From Saccoglossus kowalevskii (lineage: Eukaryota; Hemichordata; Enteropneusta; Harrimaniidae): DNA of 52,789 nt. The stretch covers positions 262,984-315,772 of the forward strand of contig NW_003126887.1 of assembly GCF_000003605.2 (NCBI RefSeq), in the 5' to 3' direction. Each line of letters begins with the position of its first letter. Positions within the stretch are counted from its first letter, which is position 1. Of this stretch, positions 42,201-50,064 are shown one piece after another. The notes beneath the pieces were generated by a model that saw only the letters and a list, made by a program, of their open reading frames with translations, had not been told where the DNA came from and made no database searches. The position numbers and the translations under genes are program-made.

Positions 42201-45200
42201 TGCAAGAACACGTTTCTATTTAGATTTGGTGAACGAATGGAAATACGTAAGATAGGTTGAACTAGCTAATATGTAAAAACACGAAGCAATTTACACACTT
42301 TCTTAAATGTTCAAAAGTGACAGATATTTTGATCAACGCTTTTGAGTCACGACGTTCATGAAAATGTTTCCGTTTCAATATAAAGGTGCCAAGAACAAAT
42401 TGTTCATGTATCAGCGTGAAATCAACACCCCTGAGAGATCCCGTAAACCTGAAGTGTGTATTCTATTGTTTTTGAATGGAATGCTTGGTTATCAGATTTT
42501 CAGAGATGCTACAGTTTTTTAACCAGTAATACTTTCTAGTACTCCCTTTATCACATGTGTATACCTGTTTCTAAATGTGTGAACATAAATTATATATTTT
42601 ATAGCGAAATAAAATTGTGTTAGTTTGTAGTGTTGTTGATGTATACTTACCACATACCATCAAAGTACACATTTCACGCCCATTATTGCAAGTACTAGTA
42701 AAATATAACAAAAGTACATTTTAATCCCATACAGACCAAATTAGTTTTTTTTTTCAGAAGTAATAATATACATAACCGATCATGGCATCATAATATACTA
42801 AAACGAGTACACATTATTAATCGCATTCACATTCAATATCACTGATTAATTTTGAATATCGTAGCATAGAGAAGTATAACATAGGGGAACGTACCAAGTA
42901 TTACATCCATCATCTGCTGGGTATGTTGTACCATCCTCGTGCCCATCACAGTCCTCGCCTGAAATTGATGATATTTTTTGACGTTGAGGCTAATGACTCT
43001 ACCCTTGTTCACCATATCTAATATTGTTATTGATATTTAATTAACTTACCAATACAGTCTACTAGTTCTCCGTCAACATAGAAATCAGCATTACACCCAC
43101 CACAATAATTGGCTACACACTTTGCCTCTGGATACGCTGGGCATTCCGTGACTCGACAGGGGTCGGCAAAACAGTAAACCATTGGGACACCAGGCCAACA
43201 GCCATTATCTGTTTGTGGATGTTAGAACGACACTTAATTCAGTCCATTAATTAATTGGTTATTGTCTTTAAAATGTGAATTTAATTGATAGTTGTTACGG
43301 CATTGCCCGGATGTTATAATAAGCAAATAGCATATCTATACTGATTATTGCATGACAATTTCGGATAACCTGTCCATCTTTAATATTTCATTTTCTAACT
43401 AAAAACAAACCAATTGTAATCGTTACGAATAATGGCCGAGTAAATAACACATAACATTAGTAGATATATAAACCTTTCCTATACTTATTTTACCCAATGA
43501 TGAATACATTTTACTGCCTACTTGTTTTTCTTCGGCGCTATAAATACAGATTGTTGTCCCCTTAAAAATGTGCATTTTTTCATCTAAAAAGCTATAAGTT
43601 CACTATAATGAAAAATACATATTTTCGGTCACAATAAACTCTTGGGTAGATTTAGGACAATAGCGTGCCTTGTGTATATTGAGTATCGATTTCAGAATGT
43701 TTGAATAAACTACGTATTGTTTTCAGTGAAAACGCGATTCCTTTTATTTTAAAAACTATATATCCTATAATTTAAGACACTTCATATTAGCTAATATGTA
43801 CAAGAATCGTTTGTGAATATTTCAGACAAATAGGTTAAGATGGTGTTAACTTAAATTGTTTTCAATTTTCTATTCTAATTTTCATAACTTATCAGTTGAT
43901 CAATGTACAAAGTGATGCTTTATATTCAAGGTAAGTATGAGCTTGTTGAATGACCTCATTGAGTATATAAATTGTATGCAAATAAATAAATTTGTTTGTT
44001 AAAACAATAACATGTTCTCATTAGCGTGTAATTTGGAAATTTGTTCATGTGTTCCATACGAGATATCAAAGCGAATTACAAAAACGTTTTATAAATATAG
44101 TATCTGTTCTGGAAACTATTGTTGCAATACGGTAACAGTGGATTGCTTGTAATTTTGTGATACGTCTAGATCGCTCCTCTTTTCTCGGTGTTATCTGGTA
44201 TATTTTACACACAGCGCGCCATCGTTATTATATCGTCGTAAGTATGACTGTCCGAATAATTAATGACAACTTTGAAAGCTCAAGCTTGTCGTGTCTCGAG
44301 TTTTTTACAGAATTTTTTCACGATTTTTGTCATGATTGCTCAAATTTTCTGTGTTTAACTCTGAAAAGAATCAATATTAACACATTTGTAACAAGGAACA
44401 AATGGATGAAATACCAGCTGATATTTCATATCGAAACTCATACAAAATTAAATGCACTGTTGAAACATCTAAATAAATATTATCTAAAATATTAACATTT
44501 ATTTTGTCTACTAGCGGGGCTTCCAAGATAATGTCAATAATATAAAACAAAAGTGGGGAATACAAATTCGGAAAACAGATTTGGGAAACTTGTATTCAAG
44601 ATCATTTTCATGTGACACTTCAATCACCATTTTTACCTTTTCCCCTCCTGTATATAGATATAGAACACTGAAAGTCAAGCATTTTTCAATAGCAATGATT
44701 CTAATTGTGTTAAATATATAGTAGTCACGATTCTATCTATTGTTGTAAGAACTGATGCAATACTACACTACAAGAAAGATGAAAATATCAGTGTGCTACA
44801 TTTTACTCATTGGCAGCACATTTCTCGAGTTTGAAGGCATACGTTTTGACTAGATATCGACATCATAATGGCAATAACACATATGCGGTTAAATTTCTAT
44901 AGAATAGTTAAACACAAAATTTAAAGAGAAACAATCTTGTAATGTCACATTCCGATATATTATTGATCCATCATATTTCCATTAACAATCCTAATTTCAG
45001 TGATTATATTTCAATGATATATCCTGCTGAATTCAACTTCTTCTCCTTCATACATATTCAGATTTGTGCATTGAATTTAACATCGGCTATTAAGTGGATT
45101 TTAATTTTCTATACCTTCATAGCAATGTCCTATACTCTCCCACGTATGCGGTATACATATTCCAGTCCAGTCCTATGTGGGTTTCTGGGTATATGCGGAC

Positions 45201-47540
45201 TTTTTAAAGACATATTGTCTTCTCTCGTCAAACTGTTAAACCCATAGTTTTGTAGCGAACGACACTACTTCACAGACGATGATCTGATGACATAAATGCC
45301 ACTTGTGTAATTATGTTATTACACTTCAATATGAAATAAGCTTGTTCCCCCGTTAAATGTAAAACTAATAAGACGAGGCACTATCTCATCCATGCTGATA
45401 ATCAACAATTCACGATCGTAGAAATTTGATGGGGATGCAAATCATTGGAAAACATTTGGGTCAAATAGAAAACTAGGGTATTGTATAACACTATTATAAC
45501 TCGCCTATATCAGCAATGATTTTCTTATAGTCGCTCAATGCACAAAGACACTAAAGGGAAATCATTTAGTGTTCACTATTTATACTTACAATTGATTCAC
45601 AATTGAGAGAAATGCAGTTGACTTAATTGCATGCACATATTGTAAGAGACCCGATGAAACGATGTTCCATCCGTTCAGAGTGGAATAATACATCAATTAA
45701 TCTCCATCATTCATTGATAGATAGATTCCGAGTATCACACTTGATACTAGCCCCTTTATTGTGTTTCTCAACATGTGATTTTTGATACTAGCAAAAAAAT
45801 GACCAATAACCTGAGTAATATATGCTATTAAAATAATCGAATTTGCATTTCACATATGAAAGTAATAAATGGTTGGGAAACGTTATGCCATGTTATAAAT
45901 ATATTAAACATATTAAAACATTTGAAATGACACAGAATCATAAATAGTATAACACCTCTACAAATTAAAGGGCTGTAATCTAAGTGGAATACTAGTTTAT
46001 GACTATAGTTTTATGCTTCATGATGTAACTCTCACCAAAAGGGTTTAGTCACACAACAAACTTTGCCGATTGACATAATATTGACAGAATAAACAGCATA
46101 CCGTCAGGTTCCATGCACACATGACCGCATCCAGTGCTGCAACACTTCATAGTACCATCACAGTCTTCATCGTCACCGCAGAGTTCTACACACATGCTAC
46201 CTCCTTGTGGAATGGGACATTCCCCAGGCTTGTCAACTATTAAATAATACACACATAAACTCACATTCAGTTAGAAGATTTAAATGTGGCGCTGTATAGT
46301 AAATGTATTAATAAATGAGTAGAGGAGTTATTCTGGGAAACATCCTAATGTTTAGGTCTGATGGAGTATAATGAATAATACCTTCACACTGTCTACAAGT
46401 ACAAAGTGTTTATTGTATGATCCAGTTTGTTTAATTAGCATGTTAGTTATGTAAATATTCTTTATAATTTATAGCATTATAATATATGCATGTCAAACTA
46501 TGTAAGGACCAACTTACAGCAATAATGTCAAGAGTTGAAATAAAACATAATTAGAACAATGGCCAGCCGTGCCATACAATGATGTGACACGGGTTTTACA
46601 GTCTGGGATAAAAGTGAAAATAAATTGATAAGCAAACGTCGTTAGAACAGTTCAAATTATTAAATGTGGTATACCTGTACAGTCCACTTCTTTTCCCTTG
46701 TGATAGAATACAGCATTACAACCACCACAAAAGTTAGCCACACATCGTGCTCGTGGGAAAAGTGGACAAGTTTCGACTTCACATGGATCAATCGAGCACT
46801 GAAGCTCAGGAACACCAGGGGGACATTTTTTACCTGTCAAAAAATTCATCCATGTATATATACGTTCACTAAATCGAAAATAAGCATCTTATTTGAAACA
46901 AGATTAAAGAAATTTTAGATAAACCAAGCCTTATTATTATAAGATCTACATACCTGCCTTCCTTGTGTCTACGTATTTGGCCTAAAACGGACAACAATAA
47001 GATGTAATTCCATTTTAACGTTGTTACTACGAAACATTTATCATTTAATACATTGCGAACTTAGAAGAAAAAAAAATGCTTCTCTTAAAATATATTGTAA
47101 TTTATTACAATTATTTATAAAATTTAAATAAGAATTATTCTCTTAAATTACACCGGATTCAGGTTTCGCAATATATCATTGATCACATGAAGATGGGGAA
47201 ATACTTTTCTCAAATAGTCTAATCAGTCTAACGATACAATGCATCTAGTATTTCGAACACAATCACCTTTGCATATACTTTGAGTGTTGTGCATTGTTAA
47301 ATAGTGACATAATAGAAAAGAGTGATTAAATCATTAATAATTGTTTTTCCAGCCGTATTTATTGGGCTGGAAAGCTTTTTAAACTGGGTGAAATCAACAC
47401 AATACATGAATGCACAAAACCCAGAATAGATTCTCAAGTGTAAATGGTTTACGGAATCAGACTGTGTTAATACTTACCGTTACAATAGTAACAATGACCA
47501 CCAATATATACACAACTCGTAGCTTGTCAGATGAAAACAT
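6968..47540 (-). CDS. Giant mosaic type I membrane receptor-like gene (61 exons mapped)
   Basis: I read one minus-strand gene from ATG at 47540 to TAA at 6968. Sixty-one coding exons, about 10.8 kb coding, were placed by acceptor/donor sites, and exon lengths agree with intron phase at nearly every join. Order: signal peptide, Cys-rich, WAP, Cys-rich, two pacifastin-like modules, about sixteen FN3-like repeats with a PAN domain, an unassigned Thr-rich block, more ectodomain, cadherin-like and CSPG-like repeats, two EGFs, one membrane span, acidic tail. The N-terminal part has a signal peptide but no stop, and the C-terminal part has a stop but no signal peptide, which favours a single gene. 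No connecting exon was found between 36256 and 41627, and the 14883/12457 join is out of phase, so two genes cannot be excluded. Five exons need a small indel correction. The architecture implies cell-surface adhesion or ligand binding; no ligand can be named. Confidence 0.75.
7465..7735. repeat. Diverged duplication of 8455-8706
   Basis: Shares TTAGATTAATAATTACACTT, ACAATGGTATA, AACATACACAAC and GTGAACTA with 8455-8706 in the same order and orientation. The copy lies just downstream (minus sense) of tail exon 7751-7903; the exon itself was not duplicated. Confidence 0.7.
8455..8706. repeat. Diverged duplication of 7465-7735
   Basis: Second copy of the segment described at 7465-7735, in the intron between tail exons 9089-9251 and 7751-7903. 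Confidence 0.7.
9376..9544 (-). CDS. Receptor: end of EGF 2, membrane span, A9 run with stop
   Basis: Exon from GTAAACGG at 9544 to the donor AG|GTAATT at 9376. It completes the second EGF ([10 protein letters not shown], then WPC), followed by a short stalk and the membrane span [21 protein letters not shown] basic stop-transfer [10 protein letters not shown] then follows. In the given sequence a run of nine A (plus-strand T9 at 9389-9397) is followed directly by TGA at 9386-9388. With one more A the frame would run to the donor in phase 2, exactly the phase the next exon (9089-9251) needs. So either the protein ends after KKKK, or the run is one base short here. Confidence 0.85.
10035..11123 (-). 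CDS. Receptor: cadherin-like and CSPG-like repeats, EGF 1 and start of EGF 2
   Basis: A single 1,089-nt exon (363 codons, phase 0 to 0), far longer than any other exon in the gene. Its first half is cadherin-like, with DREGDII and the linker [10 protein letters not shown] resembling the calcium-binding DxNDN motif. The second half resembles CSPG/cadherin-3 type repeats: [14 protein letters not shown], then [15 protein letters not shown]. It then carries an EGF domain (CMNGAACQG ... [14 protein letters not shown]) and starts a calcium-binding EGF ([10 protein letters not shown]), which the next exon finishes. Splice sites are CTAG|GTATG (acceptor) and CAG|GTATGT (donor). This is the membrane-proximal stalk. 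Confidence 0.9.
11242..12457 (-). CDS. Receptor: unrecognised ectodomain, 4 exons
   Basis: Exons 12320-12457, 11955-12108, 11723-11874 and 11242-11333, all phase-consistent with each other and with the cadherin exon. The sequence is extracellular in character: [39 protein letters not shown] and [16 protein letters not shown]. The W...W...TC ending recalls the last strands of GAIN-like or other beta-sandwich modules before a membrane stalk, but I do not recognise the family. The upstream join, to the exon at 14883-15105, is out of phase, so one exon is probably missing between them. Confidence 0.7.
11358..11551. repeat. 97-bp tandem duplication in intron
   Basis: Two adjacent copies, period 97, of a segment containing GTTTTGCTCTTTTGACAGTG, differing at only a few positions. 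A recent local duplication. Confidence 0.9.
11653..11714. repeat. (CACT)n microsatellite
   Basis: Run of CACT tetranucleotides with a short CA-rich preface, directly next to the donor of exon 11723-11874. Confidence 0.9.
12594..13704. mobile_element. 1.1-kb terminal-inverted-repeat DNA transposon, non-autonomous
   Basis: Left end starts GATCCGTGGTACATCATGGC at 12594. The reverse complement of the right end (from 13704) starts GATCCGTGGTAAATCATGGC. Similarity continues for about 80 bases (CTTACAA, then TATTAG), so the inverted repeats are long and about 80% alike. Both ends are flanked by the same 6 bp, GGTCAT (12588-12593 and 13705-13710), a target duplication. A third GATCCGTGGT core lies inverted inside near 13186-13195. 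No transposase is visible. A 6-bp duplication narrows the superfamily (IS3EU- or Dada-like are possible), but I cannot assign it. Confidence 0.75.
13711..14880. other. Intron remainder, no exon found
   Basis: AT-rich sequence between the transposon and exon 14883-15105. One coding exon is expected somewhere between 12457 and 14883 because the flanking phases do not match, but I could not place it. Confidence 0.4.
14883..16299 (-). CDS. Receptor: last FN3-like repeat and following module, 4 exons
   Basis: Exons 16124-16299, 15834-16023, 15301-15462 and 14883-15105. The first begins [20 protein letters not shown], the typical end of one FN3-like repeat and start of the next. The second gives the FN3 core [16 protein letters not shown] and then [14 protein letters not shown]. 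The third and fourth ([35 protein letters not shown]) leave the FN3 pattern and are not recognised. The fourth exon's donor, CG|GTTAGT, is weak and ends in phase 2, while the next mapped exon needs phase 1. This is the least certain boundary of the block. Confidence 0.75.
15202..15275. repeat. (AAT)n microsatellite in intron
   Basis: About 23 AAT triplets followed by AAATAAATAATAAA, just past the donor of exon 15301-15462. On the minus strand it gives a meaningless poly-Tyr frame. Confidence 0.95.
16620..19597 (-). CDS. Receptor: unassigned block with Thr-rich linker, 8 exons
   Basis: Exons 19443-19597, 19194-19316, 18885-19068, 18397-18615, 18043-18194, 17693-17871, 17257-17386 and 16620-16815, all in consistent phase. 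This block does not follow the FN3 pattern. It looks like two related beta-rich units ([20 protein letters not shown], and [13 protein letters not shown] with [10 protein letters not shown]) separated by a Cys cluster (CALCC, then CDCNC) and a mucin-like linker [18 protein letters not shown]. It ends with another Cys cluster, [18 protein letters not shown]. The donor at 17257 reads GAG|GCACGT, so the intron 16816-17256 appears to be of GC-AG type. I do not recognise the fold. Confidence 0.72.
19688..24649 (-). CDS. Receptor: FN3-like repeats, middle block, 13 exons
   Basis: Exons 24426-24649, 24129-24338, 23776-24022, 23360-23563, 23149-23245, 22779-23039, 22531-22667, 22173-22412, 21359-21629, 21139-21268, 20770-21027, 20431-20634 and 19688-19862. 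All joins agree in phase. The repeat is an FN3-like beta-sandwich with a Trp in strand B ([34 protein letters not shown]), a strand C ending in a GT-type turn ([18 protein letters not shown]), a Tyr-x-Val strand ([24 protein letters not shown]) and a linker of the form [25 protein letters not shown] or [10 protein letters not shown]. Repeats are commonly split into two or three exons, usually before strand C or in the linker. Confidence 0.85.
24660..25960. other. Intron with degenerate short repeats
   Basis: No exon. The motif GCAAATTAGGTAATT and weaker copies recur near 25275, 25407 and 25600. GAAATATGTTGAAAAACAAG at about 25440 has a looser copy near 25545. This suggests a decayed tandem or interspersed repeat with a unit of roughly 130-200 bases. 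Confidence 0.4.
25981..29495 (-). CDS. Receptor: FN3-like repeats, second block, 7 exons
   Basis: Exons 29313-29495, 28973-29220, 28253-28377, 27838-28028, 27169-27331, 26668-26827 and 25981-26216. Diagnostic pieces are [84 protein letters not shown] and [17 protein letters not shown]. All joins agree in phase except one. Exon 28253-28377 is 125 nt and leaves phase 2, while the next exon needs phase 1. Removing one base from the A5 run at 28297-28301 (T5 on the coding strand) makes it 124 nt and in phase, with the alternative frame also open. Confidence 0.8.
29987..30843. other. Assembly gap (857 N)
   Basis: Unsequenced bases. The gap falls in the intron between receptor exons 31125-31316 and 29313-29495. 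Those exons match in phase (TTDG then FLCDETSP), so no exon need be missing here. Confidence 0.99.
31125..34195 (-). CDS. Receptor: FN3-like repeats, first block, 8 exons
   Basis: Exons 34072-34195, 33398-33545, 32654-32748, 32392-32541, 32099-32279, 31837-32002, 31436-31609 and 31125-31316. Pieces include [79 protein letters not shown] and [14 protein letters not shown]. Exon 31837-32002 contains an in-frame TAG caused by an apparent extra TA in the plus-strand TATATG at 31901-31906. Without the two bases it has 164 nt and joins both neighbours in the right phase, giving a normal FN3 ending ([10 protein letters not shown]). Confidence 0.82.
34978..36256 (-). CDS. Receptor: first FN3-like repeat and PAN/apple domain, 3 exons
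   Basis: Exons 36138-36256, 35661-35867 and 34978-35266. The first two form an FN3-like repeat: [14 protein letters not shown], then [20 protein letters not shown]. The third starts [17 protein letters not shown] and then holds a PAN/apple-type segment, [31 protein letters not shown] and CELLAES, with Cys spacing of that fold. Two exons need a one-base correction: 36138-36256 is 119 nt (one short of phase, A7 at 36198-36204), and 34978-35266 is 289 nt (one too many, A4 at 35185-35188). With those, both are phase 0 to 0 and fit their neighbours. The donor of the PAN exon (ATA|GTACAA) is weak. Confidence 0.65.
36780..37330 (-). mobile_element. Broken BEL/Pao retrotransposon integrase fragment
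   Basis: Minus-strand translation gives integrase pieces typical of BEL/Pao elements: FMVTDNGST near 37320-37290, then [42 protein letters not shown], and a C-terminal [11 protein letters not shown] close to 36870. The pieces lie in different frames and are interrupted by stops, so it is a decayed fragment. No long terminal repeats were recognised around it. It lies in the presumed large receptor intron (36257-41626). Confidence 0.7.
37340..38470. other. Presumed intron, nothing recognised
   Basis: No exon or RNA gene seen. The first few hundred bases may belong to the same decayed BEL/Pao element, since integrase-like sequence ends abruptly at about 37330. Confidence 0.35.
38477..39132. repeat. 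329-bp tandem duplication with internal CATGACAGTG motifs
   Basis: Copy 1 starts ACATATTTTAGTATAAGG at 38477; copy 2 starts identically at 38806. The copies are about 97% alike by eye. Near the left of each copy CATGACAGTG and relatives recur three to four times. No protein is evident. Confidence 0.92.
39133..41620. other. Presumed intron, connecting exon not found
   Basis: Exon 41627-41670 leaves phase 1 and the next mapped exon starts in phase 0, so at least one more exon should lie between 36256 and 41627. I could not identify it with confidence. Confidence 0.4.
41627..42011 (-). CDS. Receptor: pacifastin-like module 2, exons 8-9
   Basis: Exons 41948-42011 (64 nt) and 41627-41670 (44 nt) together encode [20 protein letters not shown] followed by [14 protein letters not shown]. 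The C-N-x-C-x-C core and the C-T-x-x-x-C ending match pacifastin-type (and similar small VWC-like) inhibitor modules with six cysteines; the first spacer, 14 residues, is slightly longer than usual. An intron in phase 2 splits the module between the third and fourth cysteines. The exon sizes are identical to those of the preceding module, so the exon pair was duplicated as a unit. Confidence 0.8.
42651..42958 (-). CDS. Receptor: pacifastin-like module 1, exons 6-7
   Basis: Exons 42895-42958 (64 nt) and 42651-42694 (44 nt) encode [20 protein letters not shown] then [14 protein letters not shown]. Six cysteines are in the pacifastin-like order. This is the sister copy of the module at 41627-42011, with the same phases (1 to 2, 2 to 1) and lengths. 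Pacifastin modules are serine-protease inhibitors in arthropods; inhibition here is only a possibility. Confidence 0.8.
43050..43208 (-). CDS. Receptor: Cys-rich module 2, exon 5
   Basis: A 159-nt exon, phase 1 to 1, encoding an 8-Cys module: [48 protein letters not shown]. It is a paralogue of exon 46675-46833, with the same length and the same CVAN(Y/F)CGGCNA signature. Such modules neighbour WAP and Kunitz-type domains in secreted invertebrate proteins. I do not assign a named family. Confidence 0.85.
43215..46095. other. Intron, nothing recognised
   Basis: AT-rich intron of about 2.9 kb between exons 46102-46236 and 43050-43208, which match in phase. Open frames such as 44157-44495 have no splice or domain support. 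Confidence 0.5.
46102..46236 (-). CDS. Receptor: WAP domain, exon 4
   Basis: A 135-nt exon, phase 1 to 1, encoding one complete WAP (four-disulfide core) domain: [42 protein letters not shown]. All eight cysteines and the CxxDxDCxxxxKCC spine are present. WAP domains are often serine-protease inhibitors or antimicrobial. The symmetric phase is typical of a shuffled module. Confidence 0.95.
46675..46833 (-). CDS. Receptor: Cys-rich module 1, exon 3
   Basis: A 159-nt exon, phase 1 to 1: [20 protein letters not shown], then [20 protein letters not shown] and [10 protein letters not shown]. Eight cysteines in the same pattern as exon 43050-43208. The acceptor ACAG|GT and donor G|GTATAC are canonical. 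Confidence 0.88.
46954..47540 (-). CDS. Receptor: signal peptide exons 1-2 (start)
   Basis: Exon 1 (47478-47540) opens with ATG at 47540 and encodes [20 protein letters not shown] plus T, then donor GTAAGT in phase 0. Exon 2 (46954-46981, 28 nt) continues AKYVDTRKA and leaves phase 1. A short basic n-region followed by about eleven hydrophobic residues makes a signal peptide, with cleavage likely after the VTA. This is the only in-phase start I found for the gene. The upstream flank has no clear core promoter. Confidence 0.8.
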
Positions 47541-47544
47541 GATA

Positions 47545-48960
47545 TTCTGAATGGTACGCATTCAGTTTGATTTGCTATATATGTCGTATGAGACAATAAG
47601 TGCTCGTTACATTTTGCATCCATTCAGATTTTGATTCCTCATCGGGTCATAGTTCGTCAGATTGTCTCTATTATCTAACGGCCAATCGCATTTAGTAAAA
47701 TAAAAAAAAACATCGATTATCAGAACTTTTCCGTTACATTATTTGTGTGGATGTCATATCGCGGTCAAATATGGTCTTAAAATGACCTATACAGTAATTC
47801 ACGAACTCTGGAAACTAATAATCTAGAATGTGTTACCATGGTGGTATTAATATATATATTTCAGGAATTCTCTCGGCTAATGATGGGTAGCAGCATATGG
47901 AAGTTAATAGTTAATTGGTATCCATGCGTATTTATTAATACTGTCACACTACTCATTACTTACGCTGTACAGTATGTTCGTGCAATAAAATTAATTTGTT
48001 TTTAATTACTCGTAAATTCATTTTCCGAATATTCAGTAAAATCATGAACATTGGCGACTGAGACCATAGTATTGTATGACATGTACTCAGATACACTGAG
48101 ATACAATTGAGAAACGTTTGTTAAATTAAGTGGCATGATCAACCAGATGATTTCCTTGTGTGTTTTTTTAAATATGTGGTTTTTTTTATAAATAAGCTTC
48201 AGTTTACTTAACCCAGAAAAAAATATGTGATCATCGAACTATTTTTCGTAAAAGACAAGGGTGAAATATCCACGAAAATGTATTCATTCAGTCATTTGAG
48301 CATGCATTTATATCTAATAACATCCTGGCGCGCATCAATCAGTAAGTATACGAATAATTGGATGGCTAATATAATGTCATGTCAGATGTGCAACATCTGG
48401 GTATGTTTGCATTACTATCTGCATCGCCCCCTGTCTTCACCGTGACCACACTCAGTGGATTTATGTTTTTCTTTTTCAATAATGATTATGCCTATGAAAC
48501 TCCTAATGGTTTCGTTCACCTCAAACTGACCCCGTACTACACTACATTGCTATGATACATTACTATCGTTACGATGGATGCAACTATAACATAGTAACAA
48601 TTTATTTCAATTGTAATAATTTACCGAAGATCTGAACAAATGAAATTACTACACATGTTTTTTTTATAATCATATGACATACAAGTACGTACATTAATAT
48701 GTCATGTGACGTGTGACGTATTGTCAAGTTCGACGTCAGGTAGACATTTTAGACTTGGAAATCGTAATATTGCTAAAAATAATAAAATACAATGCAAAGT
48801 ACAATAAAATATTACACCACGATACTACTTGATCTTTGGATGTGAACGCATGCAGGTAATATTGGATACACCCATTATTGAACGCGTTGTCATTTGCTCA
48901 TTATCAATTCAGTACAATTTGAATACGTTGAATTTGCATTACAACCCACGCATTCTCATG
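47545..48960. other. Intergenic: receptor 5' flank and homeobox 3' flank
   Basis: No exon seen. This stretch separates the receptor start (47540) from the homeobox stop (48967), both on the minus strand. It should hold the receptor promoter, but no TATA box at a convincing distance was identified. Confidence 0.5.
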
Positions 48961-48966
48961 CATTTT

Positions 48967-50064
48967 CTAGTGAAGGGAGCTGCACCTGCCGACGAGGGCT
49001 CCGACCACAAACTTGGATGCCGGTTCCTCGTTTTCTTTGACGTCATATGAACACCTCTTGTCAGCACAGCTTAAATCTAGAGGTTGCTCAGGGGGTCCTG
49101 AATTTGGCCCTCTTGTCTTTGGAGAATACTTGGCTCTAGAGTGCGCAGGAACAACGGGATAGTAGTGATGCATATATGGCGGGTAATAATATGGGTTATA
49201 CTAATATCTATTAACACCGGGTGCTGGTGGATCTGCATCTTTTGGGTCGAAATCATGTGTACATTTGATACTGGAAGGAAGTCGTCTTGGTGACGAAGGC
49301 TGTAGAATCGAATCCATGGCAAATAAGCTAACGCGACTCGATGTGGGAACGGGGGTTGTGGGCGGCGGTGTTACAATTGTTTCTTGTGTGACTGAAACAG
49401 CATGTTCCTGGACTTCCTCTTTGACTGGCATTATGTTATCACACCGGAACTTAGCCGGATTACGTCGGAACTTAGCTCGTCGGTTTTGAAATCATCTCTG
49501 TAAAGGTAAATAAATGTATCATGAATGGCATATTTACGAAGGAGGTGTTGGAGGTCGTGTCACGTTGACAGTATTGAAACATTTTTAAAAGCGCAGATGG
49601 CACACACGACATAAAATGTTAACTAAATTGACTACAATAATACTACTAGTAATGTACATACCGTGATTGTGTCAAATTCCAACTCCAGTACATCTGCTAT
49701 TTGTTGGCGCTGAGCCGAATCCGGATACTGCTCTTTTTCGAATACTTGTGTGAGTCAAGTGATTTGGTAGGCATAGAAAGTGGTTCGTCGTGCCCGACTG
49801 GTTTTATGAAGTTTCTTCTGATTATTGCAACCTAAAAAAATAACAGAATAACTCATTTAGTGGTGGGTGAAAGGCTAAATATGAACATACTATTTGTAAA
49901 ACCAATACTTTAGTCTGGTATTACACTTTCTGCAGAACACAATTACGAATACCTACCGCCTAGACTGGACGATGAGTTACTAAGACTCGGACTGCCGTCT
50001 CGGCTGCAATCATCATTATCACTCATACTTGGTCCTGGTGAAATCAACGAGGAATTCATAAACT
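48967..50064 (-). pseudogene. PRD-class homeobox gene with three in-frame stops
   Basis: Three exons: 49957-50064, 49662-49831 and 48967-49497, with canonical splice sites and consistent phases. The homeodomain runs from RARRTTFYAYQIT through QYPDSAQRQQIADVLELEFD to FQNRRAKFRRN, with L16, F20, Y25-P26-D27, L40, Q50, N51 and R53. The intron lies between homeodomain residues 46 and 47, the position shared by PRD-class genes. C-terminal parts hold an eh1-like repressor motif (LFAMDSILQP) and a PLDLS CtBP-binding motif. Stops: TGA at 49755-49757 (homeodomain position 15), TGA at 49492-49494 (invariant Trp48), TAG at 49201-49203 (just before YNPYYYPPY). No frameshift is present. It would encode a nuclear transcription factor if intact. 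A 5' exon may be missing; an ATG lies at 50059. Confidence 0.8.

Noticed and set aside
44157-45247. Plus-strand open frames of about 100 codons
   Set aside because: They lie in the intron between the WAP and Cys-rich exons and show no domain or codon pattern.
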